64,000 bases of DNA, from positions 1 through 64,000 of the forward strand of contig NZ_CADIJL010000012.1 in the NCBI RefSeq assembly GCF_902859695.1, read 5' to 3'. This document shows, in pieces, positions 62,155 through 64,000 of this stretch (within the stretch, counting starts at the first letter, position 1; every line of letters begins with the position of its first letter). Source of the DNA: Achromobacter ruhlandii (GTDB lineage Bacteria > Pseudomonadota > Gammaproteobacteria > Burkholderiales > Burkholderiaceae_B). The position numbers were made by a program, and so were the translations under genes. The notes under the pieces are model-generated. The model saw only the letters and a program-made list of their open reading frames with translations, searched no databases and had not been told where the DNA came from.

Positions 62155-63654
62155 CTAGAAGCGTGCGAGATCCGGGAAGCGCAGCTCGCCCGCGTGTACG
62201 TGCATCTTGCCGTACTCGGCGCAGCGGGCCAGCGTAGGGATGACCTTTTCGGGATTGAGCAGGCACGGCGGATCGAATGCCCGCTTGACCGCCAGGAACG
62301 CGTCGAGTTCTTCGCGAGAGAATTGCACGCACATTTGATTTATTTTCTCCATTCCCACACCGTGCTCTCCAGTCACGGTTCCTCCCACCTGCACGCACAG
62401 TTCGAGTATGGCCGCGCCGAACTTCTCGGCGCGTTCCACTTCGTCCGGTTTATTCGAATCGAACAGGATCAACGGATGCAGGTTGCCATCGCCCGCATGG
62501 AACACGTTGGCGCAGCGCAGGCCGAACTCGTCTTCCATTTGCTCGATGGCGCCCAGCACCCGGGCGAGATGACGGCGCGGAATCGTGCCGTCCATGCAGT
62601 AGTAATCGGGCGACACGCGCCCGGCGGCGGGAAACGCGTTCTTGCGTCCCGCCCAGAATTTGAGCCGCTCGGCCTCCGAGGCCGACACCTGGCAGCGGGT
62701 GGAACCGGCCGCGCGGAAGATGGCTTCCATGCGCGCGATCTCGTGCGCCACTTCCTCGGGCGTGCCATCGGATTCGCACAGCAGGATGGCCTGCGCGTCC
62801 ATGTCGTAGCCAGCGCGCACGAAGGGCTCGACCATGTGCGTCGCGCGCCGGTCCATCATCTCCAGCCCGGCGGGAATGATGCCGTCGGCGATCACCCGCG
62901 TTACCGCGTTGCCCGCGGCCTCGACGCTGGCAAAGCTCGCCATCACCACCTGGGCGCAGGCCGGCTTGGGAATCAGCTTGACCGTCACCTCGGTCACCAC
63001 GCCCAGCATGCCTTCCGAGCCGATGAACACCGACAGCAGGTCCGGCCCCGGGGCGTCCGGCGCCTCAGAGCCCAGTTCGACCACGTCGCCGTCGATGGTG
63101 ACCATGCGCACCCGCAGCACGTTGTGCACCGTGAGGCCGTATTTCAGGCAATGCACCCCCCCGGAATTCTCGGCGACGTTGCCGCCGATCGAACAGGCGA
63201 TCTGGCTCGACGGGTCGGGCGCGTAGTACAGCCCGTAGGGCGCCGCGGCTTCCGAAATGGCCAGGTTGCGCACCCCGGGTTCAACCACCGCGGTCGCGCT
63301 GGCCAGGTCGATGTGCTTGATGCGATTGAACTTGGACAGGCCCAGCAGCACGCCCTGGCTATGCGGCATCGCGCCGCCCGACAGGCCGGTGCCGGCGCCG
63401 CGCGCCACCACCGGCGCATTCAGGCGCTTGCAGATGCGCATCACGGCCTGCACCTGTTCCTCGGTCTCGGGCAACGCCACCACCGCGGGCAATGCGCGGT
63501 AGAGCGACAGGCCGTCGCACTCGTAGGGGCGGGTGTCCTCTTCACGAAACAGCACGCAATGCGACGGCAGCGCGGCCGACAACGCCTCGACGAGTTGCTG
63601 CAACGAATAAGGCGCCGGCACTTGTGCCAGGCCGGTTTCGACCAGTGAATTCAT
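62155..63654 (-). CDS. glcD: Glycolate oxidase catalytic subunit GlcD
   Basis: A 499-residue FAD-linked oxidase. The FAD-binding PCMH domain (VVARGAGTGLSGGAMPHSQG; SIGGNVAENSGGVHCLKYGLT) and the FAD-oxidase C-terminal domain (FHAGDGNLHPLILFD; GEHGVGMEKI) with the metal-binding His residues are all present. It oxidises glycolate to glyoxylate with electrons passed to GlcF. I start at MNSLVETGLAQVP; longer in-frame starts lack support. It is first in glcDEF. Confidence 0.95.
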   Translation of the reverse strand: MNSLVETGLAQVPAPYSLQQLVEALSAALPSHCVLFREEDTRPYECDGLSLYRALPAVVALPETEEQVQAVMRICKRLNAPVVARGAGTGLSGGAMPHSQGVLLGLSKFNRIKHIDLASATAVVEPGVRNLAISEAAAPYGLYYAPDPSSQIACSIGGNVAENSGGVHCLKYGLTVHNVLRVRMVTIDGDVVELGSEAPDAPGPDLLSVFIGSEGMLGVVTEVTVKLIPKPACAQVVMASFASVEAAGNAVTRVIADGIIPAGLEMMDRRATHMVEPFVRAGYDMDAQAILLCESDGTPEEVAHEIARMEAIFRAAGSTRCQVSASEAERLKFWAGRKNAFPAAGRVSPDYYCMDGTIPRRHLARVLGAIEQMEDEFGLRCANVFHAGDGNLHPLILFDSNKPDEVERAEKFGAAILELCVQVGGTVTGEHGVGMEKINQMCVQFSREELDAFLAVKRAFDPPCLLNPEKVIPTLARCAEYGKMHVHAGELRFPDLARF

Positions 63655-63863
63655 GAGCGCAACAATAGCGCGACCGCAGGCTGGACGCAGGCCGGGATTT
63701 ACCCGCATCCTGCGTACATCCAACGGCCGCGCGTGACCGCGGACGTAACCAGCCGTAAAACCCCTGCGCGCGGCGTGGACAAGCGCGCGGCGGGCAGGAC
63801 CGCTCGCCATTCCCATCCCTTGGGAATTTTTATCCGCCGCGCCGGCGGGGGTTTTCCTGAGGC

Positions 63864-63894
63864 CGAAAAAAAACCGGCGGATCGCCCCGCCGGC
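63864..63894 (-). terminator. Terminator of the partial oxidase gene
   Basis: CCGGCGG/CCGCCGG stem around six bases, followed leftward by eight T. Confidence 0.85.
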
Positions 63895-63920
63895 TTCTTC
63901 GTTGCGCCCCTGCGGACGCC

Positions 63921-64000
63921 TTACCAGGACACGATCTTGCCCGGGTTGAGAATGTTGTTCGGATCGAACGCGTGCTTGAGGCTGCGCATCAGCGCCAGCG
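63921..64000 (-). CDS. FAD-linked oxidase, C-terminal fragment
   Basis: The last 25 codons of a leftward gene cut by the window edge. The visible end, LALMRSLKHAFDPNNILNPG then KIVSW, is the C-terminal signature of FAD-linked oxidases (2-hydroxyacid dehydrogenase/GlcD/D-lactate dehydrogenase type). The terminator follows about 30 bases after the stop. It is a paralogue of the adjacent glcD; which substrate it uses cannot be said. Confidence 0.85.
   Translation of the reverse strand, partial: LALMRSLKHAFDPNNILNPGKIVSW

Noticed and set aside
61093-63648. Very long plus-strand open frame (851 codons) opposite glcDEF
   Set aside because: It is the antisense shadow of three well-supported genes. 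High GC keeps the opposite strand open; the composition (His/Arg/Gln-rich) is typical of such shadows.

Overview
The window is a piece of a GC-rich betaproteobacterial chromosome. The gene set fits Bordetella or a close Alcaligenaceae relative: a Bug-type tricarboxylate receptor, tonB-exbB, a split pntAA/pntAB/pntB, glcDEF, and a compact egtD-egtB pair. The genus call is my recognition of proteins and context, not a database match.

Layout. 1-9.7 kb: a TonB operon behind a Fur-like dyad, a 13-bp tandem repeat, tRNA-Val, HU, a PKHD hydroxylase, a PLP sulfur-amino-acid enzyme, rlmB and rnr, and two identical tRNA-Leu(CAG) genes flanking a DTW tRNA-modification gene. 9.7-25.8 kb: transporters (EamA, AEC, YeeE/YedE, YddG), an FMN-dependent glutamate-synthase-like protein, a phospholipase-D lipoprotein, ergothioneine genes, tRNA-Met, a cluster of small and membrane proteins, and a Cache-type diguanylate cyclase. 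41.2-64 kb: ordinary housekeeping and metabolism, including a DUF4153 protein, AI-2E transporter, cytochromes b and c', purB, a GST, TauE, mnmA, LysR/Bug/N-formylglutamate hydrolase, transhydrogenase and glycolate oxidase.

The striking block is 26.0-41.2 kb. Read leftward it encodes a complete contractile tail: tail completion protein, sheath, tube, chaperones, tape measure, Dit-like protein, plug, hub, spike, gp25-like wedge, baseplate J, DUF2612 protein, fibre and fibre chaperone. A holin/endolysin/Rz/Rz1 lysis cassette follows. I see no capsid, portal, terminase, integrase or replication gene. All reading frames are intact. I infer a phage-tail-like bacteriocin (tailocin) rather than a prophage.

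Its control region is unusual. An S24-type repressor is preceded by three regularly spaced dyads around GTAGCGA-N-TCGCTAC. A divergent small winged-helix-like gene follows. Between that gene and the first tail gene lies about 1 kb of non-coding leader with four tandem hairpin/T-rich terminator candidates in the operon's own direction, interleaved with short tandem repeats. This suggests regulation by antitermination or Rho in addition to repression.
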